A program made the position numbers and the translations under genes. Under the pieces are notes generated by a model that was not told where the DNA came from, ran no database searches, and saw nothing but the letters and a program-made list of their open reading frames with translations. From NCBI RefSeq assembly GCF_008831285.2, contig NW_022204507.1, forward strand, positions 3,342,452 to 3,406,451: a stretch of 64,000 bases of DNA, given 5' to 3'. Of the stretch, positions 24,470 through 37,075 are shown one piece after another. Position 1 is the first letter of the stretch. Each line of letters opens with the position of its first letter. This stretch comes from Nymphaea colorata. Lineage: Eukaryota > Streptophyta > Magnoliopsida > Nymphaeales > Nymphaeaceae.

Positions 24470-25740
24470 AAACAAGGTCATGGTGACAACATGTGATACT
24501 TTCTTCTTTCACTAAGTTGTAGGATGAAATGACTTTCTTTGTTTCTTCAAATATTTTCACAAAACTTTTTAAAACTCAGTTTGAGAAAAATCTGAAATTT
24601 TTAGAACTTATTTTAGAGGACAATTCATCTTAGGTCAATTGAAAATTACCTTAAATTTGAAGAAATTGTTCACAAGAAACACATGGTTGTACTCAACAAA
24701 ATGGGCCTGTAGAAGTAAAACACAAGCACATAATGCAAACTCTTTGAGCATTTTTATTTGATGTTTATAAAATCCTTGTGTTTTACTTGGGTATACCTAA
24801 ATCAAACAGATATAGTTGTTGTTATCCCTAGAATAGCAAAGTATATGTTTCTTAATGATAGTTTTCTTGGTAAGGGAAAAATTTATGATGATGTTCCTAA
24901 AGAAGACAATGAATATGTATTTCTTTACAAAGAAGATGCTTTAGCTGAGAATTATGATGATAGATGTACAATCTGATATGCCTAGTCTTTATACTCTTGA
25001 ACTAAACAACCATCTGTAATAAATCCACTGACCTTAATTCCCCTTAGGTCATTATCTATTACACAGGAAGTCAAGAAGCTAGTAAAGATGTCAACAGCCG
25101 ACCTGAAAAGACCATTGAGTTAAAAAAAGGTCTAGTACACCTATAGGCAGCTTGCTAACTACATCATATCAATCATTTTCTTCTCAGCATGGGACATGCC
25201 TGACTGCTATCTCATTTTATCCTATGAGTCTTAGAATGAACTTGCCTGGGTAATAATCAATAATATGATGAGTCATAGACTACTCAGAACTTCTCTCCAT
25301 CACTAAGATGACATTAATTAGGGTTCTTGTAAATTTCTATTAAAGGTTGGGACATATACCAAATTGACGTTAGAATTGCTTTTTTAATAAGAATTAAATG
25401 TAGAAGTTTATATGAATCTCCCTCTTCGGGAAAAACATTCTATGGTAAGATTCTTCACCTGAGGAAAGTTTTATAGTGTAATGTGAACTCCTATGTTTTC
25501 CTTTAATAAATTTAAGTTATTTGTTACATCTCTAAATTTTAAAATCTTGTTATTCTGATACAACTATATTTTGCTAAGATAAATTTTAAACTTTGTTATT
25601 CTGATACAACTCTATTTTGCTAAGATTACTTTTTTAGGTATAGTCATTCTTCTTTTATATATGTCAATGACATGATTATTACAAGTAGTAGCAAGATGGA
25701 CATTGTAAATATTTTTATGGCCCTTTTGCTTTTAGCAAAA
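24470..25740 (+). mobile_element. Heavily decayed Copia integrase-RT remnant
   Basis: On the plus strand, pieces in Copia order can be recognised. KLFKTQFEKNLKFLEL (integrase core, 24570-24620) is followed by THGCTQQNGPVEVKHKHIM (24680-24735; corresponds to the TPQQNG..E..H motif), then VEVYMNLPL...LRKVL (RT, about 25400-25470), and finally FIYVNDMIITSSS (25655-25690; the RT YVDD motif with an altered third residue). Stops and frame shifts are frequent. No LTRs were recognised. The remnant ends shortly before the JMJ14-like pseudogene and has the same orientation. Confidence 0.65.
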
Positions 25741-26125
25741 TAAGTTGGTTGGCTTGCTAAAGTTTGAACTTATTGTCATTTTCTTCCCACTACATGATTT
25801 TATTTAATTTTTGTGCACAACAAAGTTGAACAGAAGATAACCCCTATTTGTTTTTCTTTTTTCATTTTTTAATGTCAAAGTTAAGCTTAGAATTAGCTCT
25901 GCTTTATACTTTTTCTATAGAATTTTGTGACCTTTTTTTTTATTTGGTCTACATTTGGATAAATCCAGCTGAAGTTGGTTCTGTTGATTATCATTTTTAG
26001 GTTTTGATAATGCACATACTTCACAATCCAAGAGGTATCGATCATTTTGTAGTGGTTCAATCTGCTTTCAAGCTTATTATTTTTGCTTTCGGTTGAACAT
26101 TAATCTTTAACAACTCATTTGCTAG

Positions 26126-26308
<183 letters not shown>

Positions 26309-26490
26309 TAGTGGAACTTACTGTGAATAGTGCCGTAAAACATCGATATCACATGATAAATTGCTACTCGTGCCGCTAACAGAGCAGTTAGGGCTCCTTG
26401 GAGGCTGCTGCTACTCACGGAATGCAACAAAGAAAGGCTGAGATGGGAAGTGCATGCAGGAAGGATGAAATTCTTACAAAAGCAGTTAAA

Positions 26491-26583
26491 GTAATCATGT
26501 GTTTATGCATTACATATTTTAGCTACATGAAGTTACTCATTCATCATTGTAAGTTGTAACATTTTTTGTTATTACTCTTTTAG
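26491..26583 (+). other. Retained intron in the JMJ14-like pseudogene
   Basis: A 93 bp intron with GTAATC at its 5' end and TTTTAG at its 3' end splits the conserved AVK/ARVQMEQ junction. It shows that the fragment derives from genomic DNA, not from an mRNA. Confidence 0.8.
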
Positions 26584-28272
26584 GCACGGGTACAGATGGA
26601 GCAAATGAGGAGAGAGAAACTTCCTAAACCTTTTGAAGCCAGAAGAATGCATGCAAACTTTGATTTGACTGATGATCAAGAATGCTTTTTATGCTTTTGT
26701 GATTCACATCTCTCAGCGATTGGTTGTGAATGTTCATGGAACCGCTTCTCATGCTTAGATCATGCGAAGCTACTCTACTAATATGGTCCAAGAAAAGATA
26801 TTTCCTCTTCCATTACGATTTGGATGAATTGCATACCCTTGTAAAAGCTTTAGAAGGAAATCTGACCGCTCTGTACGATTGGGCAACTGGAAAGTTGTCC
26901 ATTGATGGTTTATCCATGACAACACCCGAGAACTCATCTTGTTTGAAGCCAGAAACAAGTTGCAGTAGTTTCACCAAATCAGGGGAAACATGCTTTGGAA
27001 CTCTTGCCACCACACAATCAAAGATTGCAGGTAAGTTAGAGCCTGAAGTTGGACTTCTTGGGTGAGCATTCAGTTGACTCAATTGCAACTGATGGCCTTT
27101 CTTCAGAAGTGGAAAACAGAAATCAATGCACTGAAATATCCTTCAAAGGAAGGATCAACTTCTAGTGCAAAGAGTCCAAAAGTCCTTGACATGAACGAAG
27201 CATGCAAATCTGAGGAAAATGGTTGTGATACTTCAAGAGCCTTTCAATCAATTTCAGTAGAAAATAGCCACATGGCTTCATATCTTGTCAACAAACTACA
27301 CATTATGAATTCTTTGGAATTTCCATCAACCACCAACTCTGATAAGTTATTTCAGATTGGTTTCGGTCATCAAGAGTTGAATCTTGGAATGCTTTCACAC
27401 ATTAAGGATGACACTTCTTCAGGTTCAGGGACTAAGGTTAATGCATGCAAAAATTTCCCGATCTAGGTAGGGAAGGACCTCTTTTAAAGCATAAAAGGAG
27501 CACTCCAGATGGATCATGTATTCTGGAGAGGAGGATAAGAATGTTGATCACGACCAGAAACAGCAGAAATTGCAAAGCAACAGTTCATCTAATGCAGAGA
27601 GTGATAGAAGTAGGCGTAGATATAAGGTCAATGAAAAGCAGCTTTCGTTGTCTGAGGATATATACCTCAATGGCTATTTAAGCATAAAATGCTTGTCTGC
27701 ACCTGAGAGCGATGTATCTAACACTAAAGGGGAAAAAGGTTGAGTGCTGAAATATTCATTAAATTGAAAGAGCATCGTAAAACCATCGATATAGCTTATT
27801 CCCGAGAGGAGGATAGTCCATGCTGGGAGCATGTTTCAATGAATGCAAAACCAGTTCACTTCTTATAGATGGCAGTCTTTGAGAAGGTGCATGTTGTAAA
27901 GCAAAAAAACTCTTTGGAGTCAATCTGCAGCTTTTGAATCCATCTTCTTGTGAATCATTAGATAAAGTGCATATCAAAGAAACTACTTCATGCACATGTA
28001 CTATAATGAATGAAAACAAATCCAATTCAACTGTGGCTGTATGTCCAGCCTCTGGATCGGATACCTGTACCTTTCATATTGAAAAAGTCATTGCATGAAC
28101 CTGTGCCAATAGAAATTGGCTCTATTGTTCCTCGAAAGCTATGGTGCAGTAAGGAAGCCATATTTCCTAAAGGTATGCTTATGTTTTTCTTGTGCTCCAA
28201 TGATGTCCTTGGTTCACCTTTTGAGTTAATATATGTTGATGATAAAGGGTCACTGTTGCCAACTTTCTGTAG

Positions 28273-28376
28273 GATATAAGAGTTGTGTCATGTTCTTTGA
28301 TATACTTGATCCAACACAAATTTGTAGCTATACCTCGAAAGTATTTGATGTTGGACTGCTTGGGCTCATGTTTAAG
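28273..28376 (+). pseudogene. FYRN exon of the JMJ14-like pseudogene
   Basis: This exon, bounded by CTGTAG before it and GTAAGC after it, is still open. It reads YKSCVMFFDILDPTQIC and FDVGLLGLMFK, the second half of the FYRN motif (family pattern: LDPT...LDAGLLGPLFKV). It is one of the best-preserved exons of the pseudogene. Confidence 0.82.
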
Positions 28377-29122
28377 GTAAGCTGGCAACTTATTTGATTG
28401 CTAAAATAATTAAGGCATCACATTTTTAAGGCTTATCACTAAGGAAATGGTGGACATTGTCTTCTTAACCTTTAATGGAGTTATCTATGGGAACCACTTT
28501 TTCTATGTTCACAATGAGAGCACCATATACCAGCTTGGTTACAATGCTTGACATGTTCACAGACTCATCCAAGCTATTGAATCTGTATTCAGGTTTGGAA
28601 TTGGGAGTAACTATTCAAAGTAGCAGCTCTGTATTTATCCAACTGCCCATGATTCTATAAATAATTTTGCTAGGTAAACCTTATCCCTTCATTAATTATA
28701 CCAAGTTTGGATAGAACCCGCTCTTTTTGGCTAGACCAATGGAAGCTTGAATCTGAATGTATTTGTCTGATTAATTAGGCCTCTGATTTTCATCAAGATT
28801 TTCCTTCCTTTCTCAAGTTCCATGTCCTATATTTTGACTGCCATAACCCTATTTAGGAAACATTATTTTGATTACTGTTGGTGGTCGTTCTTGAAATTTA
28901 TATACCTGTGAATGTAATATGACAGGTTACAGTTGAGGACAATCCAACTGAAGTCTTTATGCATGCTTCTCCTAGAAAGTGCTGGGACTTGGTGTGTCAG
29001 AGGCTTAATGTAGAAATAGAAAAGTTACAAGGCTCGAAGTGCAGAACCTGCCACCATTGCAACTCCTGGGAAGTCTTGATGGACTTAACATGTTTGGATT
29101 TTCTTCCTTGCAAATTATTGAG

Positions 29123-30589
29123 GTAAGAATGTCTTCATTCTTCTTTTACTGTAGCCTTGAAGGATGGAAAGTGCAATATGGAAATTATCAATGACATATG
29201 TATAGGCCATTGGGTAAAGTTTAGCTTAGTGCTTTTGTCAGTATTGGCCAGAGCAGGATTTTTATAGCTGTTATTCTTCCCCCAAGGCCAAATATAATGC
29301 TCACAATTTATTGGGTTCATTGTTACTTTGACTTCATCAGTAAATACCAAATCCATATAAAAATGGGTAGCTAGAGGTAGATACAGGTAACCATACCTAT
29401 GCTCCATGTGTTGAAATATCCAATCGTTTTCCATGGATGGTGTTCCTTTGAATACATGGGACGTATCGTCGTCACCTTATTTTTAAAATTCTTGAATTAA
29501 AGAATAATTCAAACTAATTTCATTGATTTTAAATATGACAAAAAGAAGAAACATGATAATTATTAGCCTTGCATCGTATTGGCAAGATGGCTGATTCAAC
29601 ACACATCCGCTGATGTGGAACGATATTAATAATTAATAACACTGACCCACGTTCTTCGACCTAAATTTATCATGTCAAGTGATAGAAATATACTTTTTAC
29701 AAAATGTATTTTACATAGTTTAAAATTTTAATCGTTTCAAAGTAGAACAAAGAAAATCAATGATAAATAACTTAGTGGATCATCAAAAAAAGGAAAATTA
29801 AAAATATGGAATTAAAATGATTCGTAATTTTATTTCTAAAAAATGAATTGATTCAAAGTGAAAAAAATGTGTTAAGTATGCCAACACCATCACATTCTGT
29901 AAAAAGACGGAGAATTTGGAAAACACCATTTAATTTCTCCTAAATAATTTTGCCGTTGCCTGTTTATTAAAAGATATTCTCTGATCAAATGTTTGTCGGT
30001 AATTATGTGTCAAACACGTTCATTTATTGCATTTGACAAAAAACTAAAGCAAAGCATTTTCAAAGAAAAAAGTTTTTGGTGCTTTCAATAAATTCCAAAA
30101 AAATTCATTTCCAAGCCTACCTTTTCTATAATTTTAAAAGTGGACCACATCATATTTTTTAAATAACATGCTTTTCATAAAAACTATCAAATACGGATTT
30201 CAATCCAACATCCACTAATATGGGGAGCCAAGCTGATTTCTTTGTTTTAATATGATCCTCATATCACAAAATTACTTTTTATGACTTCAGCTAACATTTC
30301 ACTTTTTAAAATAGGAATTTTACTTCCTGCCTTCATTTTGCCATTTAAATTAAAAAACACAGTCCTTAGATAAATTGCAATAAGATGTATTAATTTGAAA
30401 TCGTAACAAAAGAAGACCCCAACAAAGAATCTACAAATAAGTTTGTGTTATTACTATAAAAAGGTGCGGAAGCCAATTACCATGAATCAAGAATTGCATC
30501 ACATTTTCATAGTCAAAACTTTGTTCAAAATAGAAGGAATTTAGTTCAAATTAGATCCACATGAGAAACCTTAGGCTGTGTTTGATTAC
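29123..30589. other. AT-rich stretch between JMJ pseudogene and mitochondrial insertion
   Basis: No coding sequence is recognised. The final FYRC/C-terminal JMJ exons expected downstream are not visible. The end near 30570 (GGCTGTGTTTGATTAC) resembles a MITE terminus, but no partner end was located. Confidence 0.45.
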
Positions 30590-31640
30590 TTTGGATCTCG
30601 GAGCCTTGAGGTGCTTCAACTGCGTATATGTAGAAGAAGCTGGTATGGAGAACTGGCGGAAGGGCCTACCAAATCATCCCTCCCTTGCAGCTTGGATGAC
30701 CGGCTTTCCTGTACCTATCACATAGCTGTTCCCGAGCAGATAGCACGCACCACCTTGCCAAAAGAAAAAGATAGAACATGAGACTTCGGGAACTCAAGCC
30801 CCTTCGTTCGGAGGTAACCACAGACTCGAGGATCACTCGTGCTGGCCCGAATTCCTAAAAATTGCTATTTTGTTTTGTCTTTCAAAAGTACTAGTGACAT
30901 ACAATTATTGGTATCCAGCCCTAGATCTGGTTGAAGAAGCACTAGTTTACCCAGTACTTTCCAATGCTACAAGGCTACGAGAGGACCGAGCGAAAATGAC
31001 CGAACAGTTTTCAGGTCTCTTCCACGAATGGAAAAAGATGGTGAGTGGATTCCACGTGCTCAACCGGAGACCTGTGTCAGAGAAAGGTCCTTTTGGCAGA
31101 GAAGATGTATCGACGGAAACTTCGATGAAGAGCTTGAAACAACAAACATTGCATTGGAACCTCTCCATAGCTCCCGTTCTCCGAAGATCAAAATTGGGGT
31201 TCCCAATGCTTGGCTTCCGAAACAAAGGCTTTGAAGACATAGATTCAAGAAAGTTTTCGTGGAAGGGCGGGCCGGTTAGAGGGGTTTTCTGTTTCGCAAA
31301 GTGGTCAAAGACAGAGGGCAGCATTTTCTTCTCTTCGCGAGAACTTCTGGATGGAGTCAAGCACGAGAGGTGTCGAACTTTCCTGCATGAGCTACTGCTC
31401 AAGTCGAGCTCTAGTTAAGTCAGGCGTCCAGCATGAGCGTCCCGCAAAGCCATTGGATTGGATAGTCTCATTGGTCTGTTGGGTCGGAAGGTCTTGCTTC
31501 CTATTTGTTAATTAATTTCTGGTCCACACGACTTCAGGAGATAAAGCAGCTACTAAAGCTATGCCTGTCAATCGAGTAGGTGATTTTGGATAGTTTTGAA
31601 CTACCGCGGACTTGTTTCATAGCACTCAGCCAGACAAATG
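30590..31640. other. Nuclear insertion of plant mitochondrial DNA (NUMT)
   Basis: About 1 kb has distinctly higher GC than its AT-rich surroundings and the look of plant mitochondrial intergenic DNA. It ends in a recognisable nad5 segment (31478-31590). It contains a 182-codon open frame (30870-31418), not recognised as a known mitochondrial gene, with an equally long frame antisense to it; both are probably chance frames. Boundaries were set by composition and are approximate. Confidence 0.75.
31478..31590 (+). pseudogene. nad5: Mitochondrial nad5 fragment in the NUMT
   Basis: The plus strand reads LASYLLINFW, then after a small deletion DKAATKAMPVNRVGDFG. This corresponds to the conserved internal region of NADH dehydrogenase subunit 5 (proton-pumping complex I subunit). 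One codon reads CCT (Pro) at a site (KAM-P-VNRV) where plant NAD5 protein has Leu through C-to-U RNA editing. The nuclear copy thus keeps the unedited DNA state and came from mitochondrial DNA rather than an edited cDNA. A stop follows directly and the rest of the gene is absent. Very strong match over a short length. Confidence 0.88.
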
Positions 31641-32139
31641 ATGATTGAGACGAGATTCGGCCATGGTTGGATCTACTCAGAAGATCCACGACAAAACAAA
31701 CCGTGCATCTCTAATCCACAAATTTCAAATCTATGTGGAGTGAAATCCAGGATTAGAAATCGAGCCACCCCCATCTGATCACTTGCGCGGATCTCACATT
31801 ATCGACCCATCTCCTACCATGGCCCTTTCTCTCCACCTAAAACCAACTAGAAGATATGATTCTCAAAATCTTTCAAAAAGCAATTGTAACTATCGACTGT
31901 CCATGGCCCTTTCTCTCCACCAAAGAACACTACGAAAATAAACTGTTGGCAATGCAATGGTTTCAGAAATAGCTTTTTGAGAGGGAGAAAGATGTTGAAG
32001 CTCAGTCGATGGAGATGAGAGCTCCAATCCCTCTTTAGACACTACCTTTAACACTCCTAAGTGCAGGGAACTTCACACTTTTGATGAGCCTGAGGATTTC
32101 AAGAATAAAAACCATCGGCACTGTTGATGATTTCAGACA
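31641..32139. other. Non-coding stretch
   Basis: A 21 bp word beginning CCATGGCCCTTTCTCTCCAC occurs twice (about 31819 and 31901) as a direct repeat about 82 bp apart. No gene is seen. Confidence 0.5.
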
Positions 32140-32240
32140 GAGAGGGAGAGAAGGAGAGGGAGGGAGGGAGAGGTATAGAGGGGGGGAGAGGGAGAGGGAT
32201 AGAGGAGGGAGGGAGGGAGAGGGGGAGAGGGAGGGAGATG
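32140..32240 (+). repeat. Polypurine (GGGAGA)n tract
   Basis: About 100 bp is almost pure purine on the plus strand (GAGGGAGGGAGGGAGAGG type), with only rare T. It has multiple runs of three or more G. Confidence 0.9.
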
Positions 32241-32277
32241 ACTTGCCTGACCATCTCCGAGTATATCTGCAGACACT

Positions 32278-32432
32278 TGAAAAGAGAGAACTCACCCACA
32301 AAAGATGCCCTTCCTCTGTGATGATGAAGAGGAGATCAGTAAAAAAAAAAAAACAGCCACCACCACTGAAAAGAGAGAGCTCAGCCATAGAAGATGCCCT
32401 TTGCTTATGATGACAGGAGATCGGGAAAAAAA
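32278..32432. repeat. Imperfect tandem duplication (about 90 bp unit)
   Basis: GAAAAGAGAGAACTCACCCA...AGATGCCCTTCCTCTGTGATGA recurs as GAAAAGAGAGAGCTCAGCCA...AGATGCCCTTTGCTTATGATGA, each followed by an A-rich run. Two units only. Confidence 0.7.
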
Positions 32433-32494
32433 AATGACACTGCCATGGTCAGGGCCGAGAGAGAAGAGAGGACGAGGATGCAAGCTTTGCATTA

Positions 32495-33560
32495 CCAAAC
32501 ACGGTTTATAGAGGGTGAACAAAGCTGAGCACAGCTCGTTAAACCTCGACTCAAAATCGAGTTTGAGCCAACTATTTTAACGAACGAGCCAAACTCGAGC
32601 TCATTTTTCAACTCTTTTTTTAGTCAAGCCGAGTTCAAATTCATTGAACTCGAATATTTTAAGCTCGACTCACCTCGAGCAAAAGTAGTAGTTATTCTGT
32701 TTTTTCCATTTCACGTTTCATGCCATCCCGTGGTTCTCTCCTTCTCTTTCTTCTTCAATGCCTCATCCAAATGAAAAGCATCTCATCCAAATACCCAATA
32801 CCACCATTGCCCTTCTCATTTGCTGCTGCAAAGCCTGTCAAGGTACACCTCTCTCTCCCTCTCCCTCTCTCTAACTCTAAGTCGAGGGTCGCTCATTGGA
32901 GCAGGGTTTCTTCAAAACCCTTGCCCAACAAACGTGGTTTCAGAACACCTTCGCTCGCAGCGAGTGAGGGATGAAACCCTCATTCACTGGAGCTTCGGAA
33001 TTAAAACCCTCATTCGCTGGAGCAAGGGTTTCTTTCTTCAAAACCTTGCTCCAACAAGCGAGGGTTTCAAAACACCCGCGTTCGGAACGAGTGAGGGTTG
33101 AAACCCTTGCTCAGCAAAGCAAAGGGTTTGAAATCAATCTGAAAACCTCACACAGCAAGGGGTTTCAGATTAATCAGAAACCCTCGCCAGCAAAGGGTGG
33201 CTGGAGCGAGGGCTTTCAGGTTCATGAAGCCCTCGTTCCAGCAAGCGATCTGAAACCTTCATTCAGCGCTGAGCATGAGCGAGAGTTCCTTGAAAACCCA
33301 AAACTTAAAATCCAAATATCTCATATGATTTCTCTTTTTCTGCATATACTCTGCTTCATCTCTTCCATAGCAGCAGCATGCTTGCTGCCACATTTTGCCA
33401 TAGCATATAAACGACACACTTATATACTAGTTAAATGAGCTCAGCTCTGACACGCTTGATTGAGCCGAGCTCGAGTTGACATTATATAACTTGATTCGAG
33501 CTCGAGTTGTGCAATATAGAAGGCGAGCGTTTCATGTTCACCCATACTGAAACCACATTT
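32495..33560. mobile_element. hAT-like non-autonomous element with GAGCTCGAG-rich ends (inside R3 copy b)
   Basis: The left end AACACGGTTTATAGAGGG followed by TGAACAAAGCTGAGC faces a right end whose reverse complement reads TATGGGTGAACATGAAACG; in R3 copy a the corresponding right end (17090-17115) is ATGGGTGAACATGAGTTGAG. Both subterminal regions are full of GAGCTCGAG words. The interior carries short tandem GAAACCCTCGCTC-type repeats (about 32900-33240). No transposase is present and no clean target duplication was found. Class by resemblance to plant hAT-type elements at 48.7 and 58.7 kb. Confidence 0.5.
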
Positions 33561-34110
33561 TTAAATCCTTGGATCTAAGATCCAAGTATTAAAAATCAAC
33601 TCCGGATTCTTAGATCTGAAACTATCAAATGGAACCTAGATTCAAATATGAGCTCAAAATTGCTTTGCTTAATAAACGGCTGGGAGAGCAGTCTCTCAAT
33701 TTGTTCAACAGAATTAAAAGAATGTACAGAAAAAATAACCAACATGGACACCTTTAAGGAGTCGACCATTCAACAGAAGAATGCAAATCAATGCGCGATG
33801 CGAGACTTTCACTACCTCAAACGCAGGATGCAATGCACCAGAACAAAAATCTTCCTTGAAAGAACATGATGCCCAGATCCATGAGGCACTTAATCAACCT
33901 CTTTCATGCAGTGAAACCATGCATTCCTTCAGCCTATGGGAGCTGCTGAAATGCCAACCCCCAAATCATGGTAGGCTACAAAGAATTCCAACTTAGATCT
34001 CCTTGGCACCCTAACATAGTCTGACTGGGATATAACAACTCCAGAATCAAAAACCCCGCATCCACGCTTTTTCACCCAGTACCCTACCTTATGAGAGTCT
34101 CCAATCCATC
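33030..34110. repeat. Dispersed repeat R3, copy b
   Basis: Partner of 16656-17700. Right of the GAGCTCGAG zone both copies continue for about 550 bp with the same sequence (from AAATCCTTGGATCTAAGATC through CCTTATGAGAGTCTCC). The plus-strand frames 33648-33869 and 33781-33996 contain the coding-like peptide shared with copy a. One frame change separates them; the protein is unidentified. Confidence 0.7.
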
Positions 34111-34159
34111 TGCAGGCAGAGTGTATGATCAACTGAAACCATCAAATGATGGCTAAGGA

Positions 34160-34700
34160 TCATGATGAATGCCAGAATCCAACCAAGCCAAAATCTCCTA
34201 CTTACTCGCCAACCCCCAACACGCATTTATCATCAATTGTTTAACAATCTTCCCACAAAGGTTTCATTGAACATATTTCTGCACTACATCCCCATCTGGA
34301 CTCCTTTATTCCTTCATAGCCAGAGCTTCCAGATAACCTTTGGAAAGCATAAACACCATCCCCTTCTAGCTAAATTTAATGCCCCAGCACCAGGACTCAT
34401 AAGGACTATCGTAGACTGTTTGAATTTCACCATTACATTAAACTTGCAACCGATGACTTTCCTGATGGATCACGCCAAAGACCAATGAATGAACACATGG
34501 GCTATCAATTCCTCTTCCTTCTCACAAAGAGGACACCGATTGGCAAGGGGGACTTCAAAATTTTCTATGCGATCTTGGGTGAGAGTCCGCCTTTCAGAGC
34601 AATATACGATGTCCACTTTGTGCACTCCATTGAGTCATTTCTATATACTATGGCTCCCCTCACATCCTCACAATCTTCACTTTAATGCTCTCATGTATAT
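34160..34700 (-). mobile_element. LINE 3' end with zf-RVT domain
   Basis: On the minus strand, LANRCPLCEKEEELIAHVFI (about 34520-34580) matches the Cys/His zf-RVT motif found after the reverse transcriptase in plant LINEs, and further down KVIWKLWL...RNKG...RNMFNETF resembles the conserved IW..W..RN segment. A few stops interrupt it. The sequence after it (34160-34245) is the tail also found at 16565-16655. Degraded LINE sequence may continue upstream to about 34960, but motifs are not clear there. Confidence 0.7.
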
Positions 34701-36729
34701 ACACTCAATTCAGAGTTTCAGACTACTCACAACCGAATCAGACCATAACAAAGTGTCTCTATTTGTTACCAAACGAACACTCCTCATGGCTAAAGGAATC
34801 CAAAGACCCAAAAACCTTCCACATCCCAAGAATTCTATGAGTGAATCACCCCCACCAGCTTCTGCTTATAGTTCACAGATGTTGGAAGTTCCAAACATTG
34901 AAAAAATTAGCACAGCAGACCCCAACCTAACTGTTCTGGTCAGACATTAATCACTTTCTAAGAGACAAGATGAGAAATTTCCTCCCATCCCCACATGAGA
35001 CCTGCAACCAAAGGCTATGGTTGCACAAATACTTCTGTCAACACAAGTAGCACCATAAGGAGCCCATTAACTTGGCCTTGAGTGTCAACTAGAACATCCA
35101 AGCATTATTAGGCTACTCAAACTTTCAAACCAGCCCCATCCTCCTGTAAAGGTAAGCACAGGGAGAACAACCTCAGTGCATGATCATGCCTCCCATCTGT
35201 TGAATCACCCCAAATGAACCTACTACTGGTTCTCTGGGTGTTGTCTAATTAGGCCTTTAGTTATACCAATTGTCCTAGTTTATAGCCTTTCTATAGCATG
35301 AACCAAACTGTGCTAATAGTTGGTTAAAAATGACTATTTTACCCTTCTTAAATGGGATATTTAACTGATTCTTCCAAAAGAATTTCAAATATAAGGGCCA
35401 TGAACTACACCAAAGCAAATCATACATCATAGGTATCTAACTCCATTCCCATATCACTCAAGTCATCATCACATTGAAAATGAACATTTTGCTCCCGATC
35501 AACTCATTGTATCCATTTTCTCTGGCTTTGCAAATAACTATGGAAGTCCTGAGAATTGTATTACTAAGCAATTGGGGTAATTTTCATTTGTATAAGTCAA
35601 TGGAAACACCCAACCAAGTTTATTAGCTTACATTTGGTCAGAAATGATCTAGAACTAGGTAATTTCCCTCATTTTTGAATCATTTCTTGCCATCAAAACA
35701 CATGCAGACTTGACTAGACCCACGATAAGATCTCCTCAGCATAAGCATATTATCTCCAGCTCCATTTCCATTTTTGAAGTCTCAATTCTAGTGTTAGGAC
35801 AATCATTTTAAGAAATGACACCTTGTTTTTCCCATTTCCTCATGTATGATCATCATTTTCCACTCATTCGAGTGAGTTAGACCAAATTGAGTTACGATCA
35901 GATTCTTAAGTGCAGAACTGACTATTCTTGCTTTCAATTCAGTAATTCTGTTTAGATTGAGCACACATTGAAGATTTTCAGTGCTTATGGAGTGTTCATA
36001 TTAGACATTGTCATAGTAACTTTGAGCTGATTTTTGAGAGATATGCAAAGCCAAATTTTCCATTATACAACCACAGATACAATTTAGTCAATTTTTGAAA
36101 ATGTGATTTTCCAAAGGCAAATTGAGTAACCTTTTAGTGAAATTTGGCATGCCCACAAATTGAACCTCAAAAGCACCTCAGGAAGTCTTTTTAACTCTAA
36201 AAATTTTCACCATGACCAAATGACCATTTTACCTCATACATGGAGGTTTTGAACTGAGCTTTAAAAAAATGATTTCAAATGTAGGAGCCCACCATAGAAA
36301 ACCAGGGTCAAACTTACCCTATTTAGACATCTAATACCTAGACTAGATCACCTAAGTTGTCGCAACCATGTCAAATGACCATTTTGTCCTTAATGTAAGA
36401 AAATCTTAGAAATCTTTGTAATGATTTAAAACAAACATAAATCAGGTAATTCTTAGCTCTACAAGTCTCTACGAGTAGTTAAAGTCATATCACCAACCAT
36501 TTTTACCAGTTTAAGTCAGCTTTCCCTATAAGTCAGCTTACCAGAATCGAGAACTACAATTTTTAGCTCGATTATATATCATTAAGTCTAACCAAATTCA
36601 GGATAGGTTTGCTTTAGTGGAAAAAATTTATTATTTTACTTACTTTGAGTTACCAAGCTCACATTTGAGTTTCAAAGTTATTCACAGATTTCCACTAGGC
36701 CACTCTCTCCCCTATTTAGCATTGTTCGA
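34701..36729. other. Stretch without supported gene
   Basis: Possibly includes decayed LINE sequence on the minus strand up to about 34960. Beyond that I see only AT-rich, unassigned DNA. Confidence 0.45.
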
Positions 36730-37036
36730 ATTAAGTTATAGTGCAACCGAGTTGAGTTAGCTCAAACCAAACTAGAATCATATTTATCGTTTATAAATTT
36801 ATCCTCCCTTAGTTTGGTTTGAGTTTATTCATCTTGGTTTGAGTTCAATTTTGTTCCAAAGGTCCGAACTTCACTCTCTTTTTTGTTTTTAAGGCGTTTG
36901 AGCTCAACCTAGTGGAGTGAGCTGAAACCAAGCTAGATCATGTTTATCATGTATAAATCTATCTTCTTTTAGTTTGGTTTGAGTTCATTTATGAAGCCAT
37001 CTTAGTTCATTTTAGTTTGGAAGGTCCTAAAGTTCA

Positions 37037-37075
<39 letters not shown>

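Noticed and set aside
24758-24976. 72-codon frame considered as a host exon
   Set aside because: Lies between integrase and RT remnants of the decayed Copia in the same orientation; best explained as part of it.
30545-30600. MITE terminus (GGCTGTGTTTGATTACTTTGG)
   Set aside because: No matching inverted end or target duplication was found in the left-hand 700 bp.
32035-32410. Overlapping frames of about 110 codons rich in Arg/Glu/Gly or Pro/Ser/Leu
   Set aside because: Produced by the polypurine tract in both strands.
34162-34950. Plus-strand frames of 108 and 153 codons
   Set aside because: The minus strand carries the LINE zf-RVT motif here; plus frames are shadows.
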